DNA of 64,000 bases from the NCBI GenBank assembly GCA_027186245.1, contig CP114485.1, forward strand, positions 12,242,001 through 12,306,000. The letters run 5' to 3'. The notes under the pieces were generated by a model. That model was not told the DNA's origin. It worked only from the letters and a program-made list of their open reading frames with translations, and did not search any database. The stretch's first letter is position 1; each line of letters starts with the position of its first letter. This document shows positions 52,010 through 63,587 of this stretch, piece by piece. Origin of the DNA: Coriaria nepalensis (taxonomy: Eukaryota; Streptophyta; Magnoliopsida; Cucurbitales; Coriariaceae). Position numbers and translations under genes: made by a program.

Positions 52010-55000
52010 ATGGCTAGTCGTTACGAAAGAAACCCTTTTGCGGAAGATGATGAAGTCAACCCTTTCGCTGTGAGTTTTTCTCTCCTCTACCATAATCGTG
52101 CTTGCTTTAGTCATACTTGATTCTAATCTGTGATGGGTTTAAGGTTTAGTGAATTTAATTGGATTCCTTTTTTTTTTTTGGCTGTTAATTTTTGGCTGAC
52201 TTATTTGATTATGTGATTGATTCAGCCACTGATGTCGGTTTCGATTTACTGTCTTATTTCTAAAATTGGTGGATCTGCTTCTTCTTTTTCCTTTTTTTTT
52301 GGGTCATGTTGGGTTAGTGATTTGGTGGTGTTCTTAGAAGAATAGGAAGAAGAGTTTTACCAAAAATTTTGTTTGAAACTAAGAAAATTTTAGGATTCTT
52401 TCAAGCCCTAGTTCAATTCAACTGGGATTTAAATATAGTATCACCCGTTATTGATTTTTCCTTCTAGGAACCGGCTGTTCGGGGAAAGTCAGCAGGGCAA
52501 TCAAACTATGGTGGAGGCGCATTTTATACGACCGTAAGCTACTCTCTTGGTCTCTTTTTGTTTGTGATTATTGGTTTGTTATCATCAGTACACTTAATTT
52601 TTTTTTTATTGATGAATTTTTAGAATCCTGGAACGAACTCAAGGCTCTCACCTCTTCCACCCGAACCAGTTGACTTTAATTATGGTCATGGGGCAACAAT
52701 AGGTGTACCACTTGATTCAAATTCGGTAGGATGAAAGCCTTGATTGAGATTATGGAACTTGCCTCCCCCTTGTTTCCTCATTTCGCCAATTTTTATTTTT
52801 CAGATTTTCTAATTGGGGTGTGTTATAAAATTTAGGATCTGAAAAAGAAAGAGAAGGAACTCCAAGCTAAAGAAGCTGAATTGAAAAGGCGGGAACAGGT
52901 ACTCGGAATTTTGTATCAATCACTTAACAGAACTAAGGATTTTTTTTTTTCTTTTTAACAAAATGATATACTATTTTTATCTTCACTTTCTCATCATATA
53001 TATATATATATTGTAAATGTGAGTGTGTGTGTAAAAGAGCATGAGAGGTGTTATTGTATATATATATATATATATATGTGAGTGTGTGTAAAGAGCATAA
53101 GGGTGTTATTGTCTTGAATTCAGTCATTGGTATTGACTAAACACTTGTAATGAGCTTGACTCATTTCCTCTATTTAAAAAATTTTGCTAATTATCTCTGG
53201 CTCTTTGTCCATTGAGATTGGAATAAATCAAATCTTTTTTCTTTCATCATTCAGTATTTTTGGTTGTTTGCAGGATGTGAAAAGGCGAGAAGATGCTGCA
53301 GCACGAGGTTAGTTTTTCATGCACCATTTCGGAATTTCTTTCAGGCCCAAAATGGACTCTTTTGGGTTTTTAAATCTCACTCTGAAGTACAAATAAAATA
53401 ATCGAGTTCTTCCCCCATGCTTTGCAGCTGGGGTCGTTCTTGAGGAGAAAAATTGGCCACCATTTTTCCCAATTATCCATCATGATATTGCAAATGAGAT
53501 TCCAATTCATCTGCAAAAGCTGCAATACGTCGCATTTACAACATATTTGGGTATGACCAACCTATGTTTTAATTGGTCCCTAATATCTATAAATTTTTCT
53601 TTGTTACGTATCTTTTTAATTCTTCAAAGAAGTTGTTTCTGATAAATGGTTTGTTAATATGCAGGATTGTCTTTATGCCTCTTCTGGAACCTAATTGCTG
53701 TTACTACAGCTTGGATTAAGGGAGAAGGTAGGTTTAGAAATCAACTCCTCATCAAATATTATTAATTAATATTATTAATTTTCGTGTTACCATTTCTTGT
53801 GGTGCAGGGGTTAAAATCTGGTTCCTTGCTCTTATCTATTTCTTATCGGGAGTTCCAGGTGCTTATGTTTTGTGGTATCGTCCACTTTATCGTGCTTTCA
53901 GGTAAACTTCAACTTCTAAAATTTTCGGGTGCATTCTGATCAATGTTTGAAACTGTATTTTGTTAATTAGAGTGTGTATACTGTATTTTATTTAGATAGT
54001 GAGGTAAACTGGAGTTTCATTTAGATCAGCGATTGAGATAATCTGGGATCTTGTGGGCTCACCTGGAATTCTAGACCTAAATAAGGTTTAGGGAAACTTA
54101 CACATGCATCCCTCTAGTTTTACTTTTATTACGCTTAGGCTTCATTATAGTTATAATTGAGTAGGTCATCAAAAGTTGATGTTTTCTTCATATGAAATGA
54201 CTAAACTAACCCTAAAGTTTCAAACTTTTATATAACTCTGTGCAGGACCGAAAGTGCTTTGAAGTTTGGATGGTTTTTCATGTTTTATTTGGTAGGTCGT
54301 TACGTATATTGTATTGCATATTTAATTTTTGAGAATCACATCAAAACTAAGGCCGAGTTTATCTGCTAAGCATTTTTAAAACCCTGTTTGGAGTTAATCT
54401 AATAAATTTCCAAACTCATAAATAAATATACTGTGCCAATTTAAATCTAATCTTATACGAAAAATCCGGTGTTAGGAATTATGCTCTAAATCGGTAAACC
54501 CGCTAAGGCAAACTGACCATTATTTCTTAATATATATGCTTATTTTCCTTCTTGTTCATTCATACAGCTCCATATTGGTTTCTGCATCTTAGCTGCTGTG
54601 GCCCCACCTATAGTCTTCAAAGGAAAATCTTTGGCGTAAGTTTCATCAGTAATAAACTACTGTTCCGTTGCTTGTTAAATTCTGTGTTTATTCGACATCT
54701 GTGAAATGAATTTCTCGAGTTTTTCCACTTATTGGTTTCTCTTTTCGTAATGTTGGAACAGCGGCATTCTTCCTTCCATAGATCTTATCGGCAAAAATGT
54801 ATTGGTTGGGGTAAGAGGTTTTCTATATAAGAATTTGTTTGTTTTTTTGTTTTTTTTTGTCATTAGTGAGAATGAAAAGGAAATGATGCAACTAAAACTA
54901 TGACTATATGACTTTTAAATCTTTGCTTATAGATCTTTTACTTCGTTGGATTTGGCCTTTTCTGTCTCGAAACATGTCTCAGCATCTGGGTCATTCAGGT

Positions 55001-55181
55001 CAGATATATATTATTTACTTATTTATTTTAAATAGATATTGTGTGCAAGTCATCTTTCTTAAATTTCCGCCTTATCTTTTTTTGGGCAATACAGCAAGTG
55101 TATATGTACTTCCGGGGCAGCGGTAAGGCTGCCGAGATGAAGCATGAAGCTGCCCGAGGGGCTATGAGAGCAGCACTTTAA
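52010..55181 (+). CDS. Secretory carrier-associated membrane protein (SCAMP), thirteen exons, 306 aa
   Basis: Four-pass membrane protein of the trans-Golgi network, endosome and plasma membrane, acting in vesicle cycling. Exons are 52010-52069, 52468-52533, 52624-52725, 52836-52898, 53274-53307, 53428-53550, 53665-53727, 53808-53901, 54246-54291, 54568-54635, 54762-54810, 54933-54998 and 55095-55181, totalling 921 bases in frame. The cytosolic N terminus has two NPF motifs (ERNPFAEDD and VNPFAEP), endocytic signals that bind EH domains. A charged coiled coil follows ([19 protein letters not shown]). Then comes the amphipathic segment [13 protein letters not shown] and four hydrophobic spans: near [60 protein letters not shown] and [20 protein letters not shown]. 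The linker after span 2 reads [18 protein letters not shown], the family signature. The tail is short ([13 protein letters not shown]). Length and exon number fit plant SCAMPs. Nothing is broken. Confidence 0.96.
53018..53112. repeat. Short tandem duplication in SCAMP intron 4
   Basis: Two near-identical copies of a TA-run followed by GTGAGTGTGTGT, AAAGAGCAT and GGTGTTATTGT lie side by side (about 53018-53057 and 53078-53112, with their TA-runs on the left). They are wholly inside intron 4 and do not touch the splice borders. Confidence 0.8.
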
Positions 55182-55809
55182 TTTTTGGCTCATATAGAAG
55201 AAGCTTCACTTGACGAGTAGTCTTTTTATGTAAGAAATTTAGGTTGTATATCACCTCTTAGCGTTTTCCGAAGGATGAGGGTTCCGGTCCTTCTTCTTTG
55301 TTTCGGAATTTGGGGTGCATTTGATGATAACATGTTTCGTAATTTGTGAGCCAAAAGTTCTGGTTGAGAATGATTGGTTTTGTTTTTGTTAATTTTCTTT
55401 GTTCTAAATATGATTATGTTTGTAGATTGAGATCAATATATTTTCCTTGTAGAGAGCTTTGTTTCACCACTTACTTAAATAAATGGGTATAGCCCTCTGC
55501 TAAAATTCATTAAATTTTTGTTTTTTCTTTAGAAAATTTGTCCAATAATATATGCATAAAATATCAAAAAAAAAAAAAAAAAAAACTGAATAATATATAA
55601 ACCCCATATTTATGCATATATTATATGATGATTATATCATCAACCAAAACAAGAGAGGCAGACATAGGGCTATAAGTACAAAATATAAATATTCTTACAC
55701 CACAAGATATACTTTATAACATAGTACTTTATGAAGATAAAAGACCTCATTAGTAACCGGCCACAGGCTATGCTCATAATCCACCACCCTGCATCGCTCT
55801 CTTTACTCT

Positions 55810-56202
55810 TTAACAATAAGCATTACACTTCTTCTTGCAGTCAATAGTGCAACTACCACCTCCACCTCCACCACCAAAACCCTTCCCTGACCGGCTATAG
55901 GAGGTGAAACACTTAGCTGGACAAGTCACCTTCTTCTTATAGCAAGGACCCTTCTCTTTACACACCACCGTGTTCCTTATGATCCCATTCCTGGACCTCC
56001 CTCCACTTGGTCCTCCGTACCCGGATCCATACCCGCCTCCCACAATCCCATTGCCCCAACCCTTATCAAATCCGGGCACTCCGAACCCATTTCCGGGCCC
56101 CAAGTATCCACCGTTATCATCACCGGATGCTAGATTGAGTGAAGTAGCAAGGACCAAAAGGAGGAAGAGGAGAAAGGTGGTTGTGGTTAACGAATTGTTC
56201 AT
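55810..56202 (-). CDS. Secreted Gly-rich protein with eight-Cys C terminus, 130 aa
   Basis: Small plant protein probably exported to the cell wall. From ATG 56202 it has a hydrophobic signal peptide (TTFLLFLLLVLATSLNLASG, about residues 8-27). A Gly-rich stretch follows (GYLGPGNGFGVPGFDKG, GGGYGSGYGGPSGG). Then comes a Cys-rich module of eight Cys arranged VVCKEKGPCYKKKVTC, AKC, a Gly7 loop, SCTIDCKKKC and AYC, which looks disulphide-bonded and very basic. I recall this as a plant family of unknown function annotated as glycine-rich or keratin-associated-like. An in-frame upstream ATG at 56298 would add 32 residues (MPFCLTT to KKKEEKK) and put the signal peptide inside the protein. I prefer the ATG at 56202 because the signal peptide then sits at the N terminus. 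A cell-wall role is inferred. Confidence 0.85.
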   Translation of the reverse strand: MNNSLTTTTFLLFLLLVLATSLNLASGDDNGGYLGPGNGFGVPGFDKGWGNGIVGGGYGSGYGGPSGGRSRNGIIRNTVVCKEKGPCYKKKVTCPAKCFTSYSRSGKGFGGGGGGGSCTIDCKKKCNAYC

Positions 56203-56337
56203 TTTTTTTTCTTCCTTCTTTTTTTGGGAGGAAGTGAGAAAATGGGTTAAGGAGGGAAAGGAGTAAAGGTAGTGGCAAGTGGTGAGACAAAAGGGCATTT
56301 ATTGGGAGGGTGTTCGGAGGGACAGTTGAGGACTTTC

Positions 56338-56347
56338 ATAAATAGAG
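56338..56347 (-). promoter_or_regulatory. Candidate TATA-like box of the Gly/Cys-rich gene
   Basis: On the minus strand this reads TCTATTTATG, about 135 bases before the ATG at 56202, directly next to a (CT)n tract (GA on the plus strand, 56344-56370). Such CT microsatellites are common in plant core promoters. If used, the mRNA would include the upstream in-frame ATG at 56298. Confidence 0.35.
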
Positions 56348-56640
56348 AGAGAGAGAGAGGGAGAGAGTGATTTGATTGGAGGGTTTAGATTTGGTTTCAG
56401 TTAATAAACTTGTCAATCAAGAAATTTGTACAAATTAAGAGAAATAGTTGTCAATAAACAGTAAAAGTGGGGAGTTTAAAATATATTAAACATTTTTCAA
56501 ATTTACACTCAAGTCCTCTAAGAGTTTATTATTTTCACGGTGGAAAAATCTTTGTAGTAAAAAAACTCTTCGTCTCCTTCTTTCTCCTTGCACAAGATCA
56601 TTAGAAAACAAAGAATGATGATCGTCTTCGTCAATGGCAC

Positions 56641-56642
56641 AG

Positions 56643-56670
<28 letters not shown>
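56641..56670. repeat. (GA)n microsatellite at the break of the ABCB fragment
   Basis: A run of about 12-14 GA units on the plus strand (CT on the coding strand) marks the point where homology to the ABCB family stops. A second, shorter GA tract lies at 56344-56370. Confidence 0.9.
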
Positions 56671-56673
<3 letters not shown>

Positions 56674-56856
56674 GAATACGGGAAGAGAGCAACCGTGGAC
56701 TATTGCTCCGGTTGTTCCAAACGTCATTAGAACGTAATCCAACCCATCAGCGAATCTGAAAAGCTGTCCGAATCCAACTGGATGAATAGTTTCAATCTTC
56801 TCAGGCTTGTCTCCACTGCCGCCATTGTTGTCATTCTTAAGCTCTGGGTTTTCCAT
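56641..56856 (-). pseudogene. Truncated first exon of an ABCB (P-glycoprotein type) transporter
   Basis: From ATG 56856 the frame reads an acidic N terminus and then VGFGQLFRFADGLDYVLM and GAIVHGCSLP, which is the start of the first transmembrane region of plant ABCB1/PGP1-like auxin transporters. At about residue 61, where the family goes on IFLRFFADL, the frame instead enters a (CT)n tract and reads only Ser/Leu. No further ABC transporter exon is present downstream (56640 and lower), where the Gly/Cys-rich gene lies. So this is an isolated 5' piece of a transporter gene, probably left by duplication or rearrangement with a break at the CT repeat. It could still drive a short transcript. 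Confidence 0.85.
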
Positions 56857-59800
56857 TTCTCTACTTCCTACAAGTCTGTTTTCACTATGTTCACCTTCTT
56901 CTTCAGGAGAAACGAAGTTCTAGGCCTTGCATTTCAGACTATTTCCAGTACTCAATCGCGTTTATATCCTCAGATTCTCGTGACATTCGCGAAGTTTTCA
57001 GCTTTTGGGAACCACATTCATTCCCACCTGGAATTATTTTTAATACGAGTTCGATTCATCGTTTTTATCGTGAATTAGATCGGTCTTTAGATAATATTTT
57101 ATATGCATTTTATCGATAACATTGTTAATATTTAAACATTAAGTTTTTTTATATAGAAATATTAAGTACTTCTATATCAATACTCTTAAACATTGTTATT
57201 TTTATTTTTAATTTTTATTTTTAATTATATTTTTCTTGATCAAGTACCTGAAATTAAATTCATATATACGAAGCATATTGATGACGGTCATAATGCATGT
57301 ATTTTCATGCCATAAAGTCTATGTATTAAATTTTTGTAAGATATTTTAGATATATAGTTGAGCTACTACTGCCTACACATAAGTCCAGACTAGCATATAT
57401 ATCTTTGATGCTTTAATTAGATTTTGAGATTATTTCACTATTTCAGCTTTTGATATATGCGGAAAACCGTGCATGAAAAAACAAACTAAACAATTAGAAA
57501 AAGACATTACAACTCTTAAATATCCACAACCATCCAAACTCTCTAATTATAATTACAAATACAAATTATGGGGCCACGGATAATTTTATGTCTTAAGATT
57601 TAAATTTAAAGTATAATTTAATATTATAAATTACGGTGAATATTTTTCTCAATTTTAATAGGAATTCCGATCTCATTCATAATATTGATTGGGGGTTAAA
57701 GTATTAGTTCCGTCTCGTTTTTATTTTTAATATTGAAGTTCGACAACGAGAATGAGAATAAGAACGAGACCAATTTAAAATGTTGAATTAATTTATTATA
57801 TTTTTAATATTTTTTATTTTTAGTTATATTACTCTAAATGTTGAATTAATTTATTTATGATTTTGTACAAGCTTTTGTTATTAATTTGCTATTTTCTTAG
57901 TGATATTCTAAAATTATAAATATTATATGAATTATTAACTCAAATTTAGATTATTATATTAATTAATTTAATAATTAAAGAAAAAATATCCACCCCTACT
58001 AATAATGAGAATTGCACATCCTTGTTCACATACACTTTGGGGTTTTTTTTTTCTTCCTCCATTTAGCGAGCGAAAAAGCTAATAAAAGAAAAAAGAAGTG
58101 TGATATGACACTCATCGATGCACATGTGAAAACTAAAAAAGAGAAAGGTATGACATTCCCATCCTATATTTTGCTCTCTAGTGCTTGATATTCGTGACTT
58201 TATTCGTTGCTGAGTCAATATGGAATGAGTCTTTGCTTTACATTTCACGATTTCAGCTAAACTCAAAAAGAGATGAACCCACAAAATGAAGAACTGTCTG
58301 TCATTTTCAGTTAGTGGAGAGAATGACCATAGAAAAGACCATGACTACCACTAAATCATGAAACGCTAGTAATAGCAAGTCTCACGTTTCCATTATCCCA
58401 CAAACTGAAGTTCATGAAGGTGAGTATAGGAAGTCTGCATTCATGCATCTTCTCCACATTAATGGGTTACTAAAATGATGGTCATTGGTCACTAAAAGTG
58501 AAAATCATTACTATAGTAACACTACTATTGCTTCATTTTATTTTTTTCAAGAAAATTATTTCATTAGATGGGGAAAAAAAATACAATGATATAACACTAT
58601 AAATCTAAAATTTTCAAACAAATGCAAAAGAAATGAAAAATGTATACACCCATCGATTGATATCAATCACTTAAAATTTGAGATTTACTAAAAAATATAG
58701 CATTTAATACTTTAAATTTGGGGAAAAAAGTCGAAAGAAACTATCTAATTCATATATTATCTCATTACTAACAAAATTCAATACAAATATTTAAACTAAT
58801 ACTATAAACATAAAGAAAAGTATTTGACAAAAACAACATAGATATTCATTTCTTCATCTTTTTCTTAATATTTCATAACTCAATCACTGATTCCTAATAA
58901 TTTGAAATTATAATATTTTCAAATAATATAATATGTTGAATAAATAAATGAAGTAAATTATTATTGAAGACTTAAAAATTTAATATAACATTTAATAAAA
59001 ACTTATAAAAAAAAGGACAATTCAAAACAAGATAATTTATTTGAAAAAAAAAAAAAAAAGATAAAAAGGTGAAGGTTCCTACTCGAGAGTTAAAAACTCC
59101 CAAACAAAGACTTTGGGTAGATGAATCTAAGTTGAGAACAAGAAAACAAGGGCGGCGGCTAAATCTGTAAGTACTATTGCTTCATTGACAGTCGTTGTTA
59201 TATCACTGTCAATTTGACTTCTTCTATAGTAGGTGAAGAGGCCAAGTGGCTAGTATCTTTTGCATGTGGTGCTTAGTTATTGCCATAAGTTAAGGTAAAT
59301 GAGACATGTCATGCATAATCCAAATGGAAGAAATTAATGGTTATAATTATTTTCACTTATTTTCTTCATTCATATTTATACAAGTTTTACATGGAACAAG
59401 CATGCTTGTATTAATGGAGAAAACATACTTATATTTGCAAGAATTATGTGGCTTATATGACTAGCAAACAAACATTAAGACTACTCTTCCCAAGACTAAC
59501 GGTCGTAAAGAATTTATGAAACTTATGGAAGACTTAACCGTGATTTCTTTTTTAATATCAATTCTTGTGATACTTAAAAAAGGTCTTTATAGAGTTTGTG
59601 GCTCAAAGCATGGGACTTCATCATTTCTGCTTTACAAATAAGTCTCCTTATCAACGTGTCATTGATTCTCTACATTTCTCACTTTTTATCGTTCTATTAC
59701 CAGATGACATTCACGCAAAAGATGGCGAGAGACTCAGAAAAACCATTGCTTGAATTCCTCTCTCATTTTAAACCTTTTTCTTGTTGGCTGGAACTCATGT

Positions 59801-60129
59801 TGGGATATGTTGTAGAGCATTTTAGTCTTTTCTTGTCGAGCAGCATATGATTGAGGCTCAGACTCATCACCAGCATCAGAAGGCGGTGGTGGCCCACTGA
59901 AACTAGTTTGCCCTGTCAACTTAATAAAAGTCCGCCGGAGTAAGCAAAATTCCTACAACCCTTAGCATATGGATTCTTTCCTTTTCTTCCCCACGGATGT
60001 GCAGCTGGCCGCAGCGTGGAGAGAGGAGGAGAGAGAGTGAATGGGGGAGAGAGGGGAGAAATATGGGGAGAGAGGCGCACGCGGTTCGGGGAGAGAGTGA
60101 GGGGGAGACAAATAAAAAAGAATCGCAAT
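56857..60129. other. Gene-poor region upstream of the second copia remnant
   Basis: About 3.3 kb, AT-rich. The first 200 bases would be the leader side of the ABCB fragment. A poly(A) run lies near 59045. On the minus strand, 59826-59912 reads a well-behaved short frame (SFSGPPPPSDAGDESEPQSY) right after a TTGACAG acceptor-like site, but no partner exon or family could be assigned. 59995-60110 is a GA-rich, higher-GC patch. No complete gene is supported. Confidence 0.5.
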
Positions 60130-60139
60130 AGACGGGTTC

Positions 60140-62050
60140 GATCAGATTTCGGTTGATGAGGAGCCTCACAATCTTTTAGTACTCAACCTTTCAGATAATG
60201 TTATTCGAAAAGTCGATGGGAAAGAGACACTTTTATCTCTTTTAGGTAAACTCAATACCATATTATGTTTAAGCTGCCCCTAATCTAACATTTTTAAAAG
60301 GTGGTTTATTCATATGGAAAATGAATATTTCAAAACCCCTAGAAGAAAATTTAGATGAATGTTTAAAAATGAATCTTACTCTTAAGGAAACAGATTATGC
60401 CTTAGATGAAATTAGTCAGATTATGATTCTTTTACAATCTCTTCCTGGTTAAGAATGCTCTTAAGTATATAGGTACAAAACCTAAGCTAGATATTTTTAT
60501 TACTGCTTTGAAAGCTAGTGAGTTTGAACTGAATATTACTAAAATAAATAACTGAAATTTGTTTGTAAAAGATAAACCTGAAAAGAAAGAGTTCTCAAGT
60601 AATGTCAAGCATTCTAAAAAGAATAAAAATAGTAAAAAGAAAGTGAATAGTCAATCTAGGAAGTGTTATCTAAACTAAGTTATTTAAGGAAAAACTGTTA
60701 TTATGTGGTAGGAAGTAATAACACCGCATGTTATTCTGAAGTGCTTAATATGTCAAATAGTATCATAATAAATGAATGAATATTAGATTCAGGTTGCACA
60801 TTTCACATGAGTCCTAACAAGGATTTGTTCACTGATTTTAAAGAATTGCATGAGGATACTGTTTATATGGATAATAAAAAAATGTGTAAGATTCTAAGAG
60901 CATGTAATGTTACTTTTAAATTGCATGACGATAGAATTACTATGTTAACCAAAGTAAGATATATTACTAAGTTTAAAAGGAACTTGATTTTTTTCGGTAC
61001 TTTAGATGAATCTGAATGTTGTTATATAGCTAAAATGGTTCTTTAACTGTGTATAAAACTCAAAACCAATTTTAATAGATTTAAAGAAATATGACTTATA
61101 TATATTATTTGGTTATTATTTATATAGTAAAATATATATTGCACTTGTTTCCTATAAATCTGATTTAATAAATACTTGACATTTGAGACTTGGTCATATG
61201 GGCCCAAAGGGTTTGGAGACTTTGTGTAAACAAGGCGTGTTTAGTAAGAATTCTATTTCTCCACTTGAATTCTGCATATTAGGTAAACACCATATGTTAA
61301 GCTTCAGTAAGGTAATACACTTAGCTAGGAATTATTTAGAGTACTTGCATGCTGATTTGTAGGAACCCGAAAGGGTTTCAACACGTGGTGGTAACATATT
61401 CAGTAATTCTATTATTGATGATTATAGTAGAAATGTGTTGGTGTTTTTACTTAAATCTAATAATGAAGCATTGTCTAGGTTTATATATTGGAAAACTTTG
61501 GTAGAAAATCAATTAGACAAAAAGGTAAAAATACTTAGAACTGATAATGGGTTAAAATTCTGCAATACAATGTTTGATGAATTTTGTAGGAAACATGGTA
61601 TACAAAGACATAGGATAGTAGTAAAATACCTCAACAAAATGGAATAGCCGAAAGAATGAATATAATACTCTTAGGAAAAGTAAGATGTTTAATATTCACA
61701 TCGAATCTAGGAAAACCGTTTTGGTGGGAGGTTGTTAACACTGCTGCATACCTAGTAAATAGTAGTCTTTTCACTGTTTTAGATTTAAGTGCCTGGAAGA
61801 GATTTGGATAGATAGGAAGCCTAATTTATGACACTTGGAAATTGTTTGGACATGCTAACTATGCCCATAAAATTGATGGAAAGCTAGATCCTATGTCCTA
61901 AAAAAGCATATTCTTATGATATAACGAGGGTACAATAGGAGGTTATGGGATAAAGTTCTTATAAGAATTAAGATTTTAGTATATAGAGATGTATTCTTTA
62001 AGGAAAAAAAGATTTCCTTGTAAAACTAGTGAGTCAAACATAGAAGAAAC
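60140..62050 (+). mobile_element. Decayed Ty1/copia retrotransposon, gag-protease-integrase half
   Basis: Broken frames follow the copia order: gag-like sequence (LVLNLSD near 60180, then DYALDEISQIMILLQSLPG near 60390-60450), a protease stretch with the DSG active-site triplet (LDSGCTFHMS, about 60784), the pre-integrase region to about 61200, and an integrase core (KILRTDNGLKFCNTMFDEFC, about 61528) with an AERMN-like segment near 61647. The post-integrase linker follows (RLWDKVLIRIKILVYRDVFF, near 61935). There are many stops and shifts. Reverse transcriptase and RNase H are absent: the sequence passes from the linker straight into LTR-like sequence. The linker is clearly related to 19290-19400, so this is a sister copy of the element at 19 kb that kept the opposite half. 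Confidence 0.88.
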
Positions 62051-62074
62051 ATAAATAGATATTTCATTGTTCTT

Positions 62075-62500
62075 CATACATATTAGTTGATCTGTTTGAA
62101 GGTCTGCATTTCCTTCAGTTTCTTAAAATCTGATTTTGATTTTCGTTCTTAATGTATGTGTGATATAGATTTGAACTGTGAGCATACTGTTCTTGTGAGA
62201 TTGATTGATTGATTGAGCTATGTAATCTATACAAATACTTATCATACCGTGATAGGGCTCATCTGTTGACTGAGCTCAAAAGTGGATGCAGCTTTATGAT
62301 CTTTATAGATCATGTGAGGTGAACTACTATACCTGTTTGTGTGCTATTCTTTCTCCCTTGATCTCTTAAATCATACAATTTAAAGAATCAACAATATTTG
62401 AATCTGTTTGTTGAAATGAAGGTTTCAATTTCGATTCAATTTAATCGGTAAAAAGTGATTAGACTTAGGGCTAAATCGCAATACAATCGTTATATAACAC
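62075..62500 (+). repeat. Probable 3' LTR remnant of the copia element at 60 kb
   Basis: Related to 21334-21760 along most of its length (TTGAAGGTCTGCATTTCC, TTAAAATCTGATTTTGATTT, the TTGATTGATTGATTGA run at 62201 and TTAGACTTAGGGCTAA at 62459). Its position right after the post-integrase linker implies an internal deletion of about 1.8 kb that removed reverse transcriptase and RNase H. Ends are approximate. Confidence 0.5.
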
Positions 62501-63456
62501 AATCAAGTCTACTTCTAAAATTTTGTAAACTTGTTATACATCTAATATATGGTTTTCACATGGGATTCCCATATTCATGTGAGAGAGCTCGACACATTAG
62601 CTTTAATTGTAGGTATGATTAGTATTTACTTGTTGCTCTAATTTAAGGCAGTTGAAGAGGTCAATTATCTTTGTATGTGGTACTTACTTATTGTTCATAG
62701 ATTTCAGGAAATGAAATTTGTATAGATATGTTTAAAAAAAAAAAAAAAAATTCTTATCCTCTCCGTTTTTATTTATGAGTTTGAATGAGAATAAGCTTAA
62801 TTAATGAATTTACATAAAGAAAAAATAAAAATTCATAAGTGAATAGATGAACATTTTTTGGTATATGCTGGCAGTAGAAATGAAAGATGATAAAACCATT
62901 TCCTTTCTCTCCATATTTCTCTATTCATAGAGAACTAGATTAACACTTACTTGTAAAAAAAAAATAATGATATTGTTTGATAAAATAGTTAATTTTTTTT
63001 TTTTTTACAACAATCACAATTTTGAACTTTCCAATTCCAAAAAGATTAACTTAATGGTAATTAACAGTTTTTAATGGTGAAAGTTAAAAGTCAAAATCGA
63101 ATATCATCTACGCCACATTACAATTGTACTTCCACCTAATAAACAAACACTTCATGCTCACACCAATAGCTAGTATTTGCAATTATTAACTTTCACGGGG
63201 ATGCATCCCATAGAATTTATAAAGCATTAATTGGACTAGAACCTTCCTACATTCATTTACTCCTTAACCAAAGAAATGCAACACTTCAAGTTAGGAGGAG
63301 TTATAGTACAAATGGAGGAAACAAAAGGACTTCCATTCGGACCATTCTGACTTCTCTTCGATGGGAATACAGATACGAGTTCACACCTTCACCCTACTTT
63401 AAAACAATTAACTTGACTAATTCTAATAATAAATAATTTTTTTTTTTTTAAAAAGC
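62501..63456. other. AT-rich region without genes
   Basis: Nothing recognisable besides A- and T-runs (62731-62749 and 62992-63006) and one (A)n near 62958. No open frame with a domain. Confidence 0.5.
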
Positions 63457-63560
63457 AAAAACAAACAAACAAACAAACAAACAAACAAACAAACAAACAA
63501 ACAAACAAACAAACAAACAAACAAACAAACAAACAAACAAACAAACAAACAAACAAACAA
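63457..63560. repeat. (AAAC)n microsatellite, about 26 copies
   Basis: A nearly perfect run of the tetranucleotide over about 104 bases. The minus-strand frames through it read as Val-Cys-Leu-Phe repeats; because the unit is four bases long, all three frames stay open and give the same repeat, which is why long false frames appear here. Confidence 0.97.
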
Positions 63561-63587
63561 AAAGGAAAATAGTAAGAGGAGATAAAA

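Noticed and set aside
59916..60169. Minus-strand frames with NPYAKGC, which recalls the NPY-x-RGC box of RALF peptides
   Set aside because: The other conserved Cys residues, the YISY region and a signal peptide are missing, and the frame lies in a GA-rich low-complexity patch.
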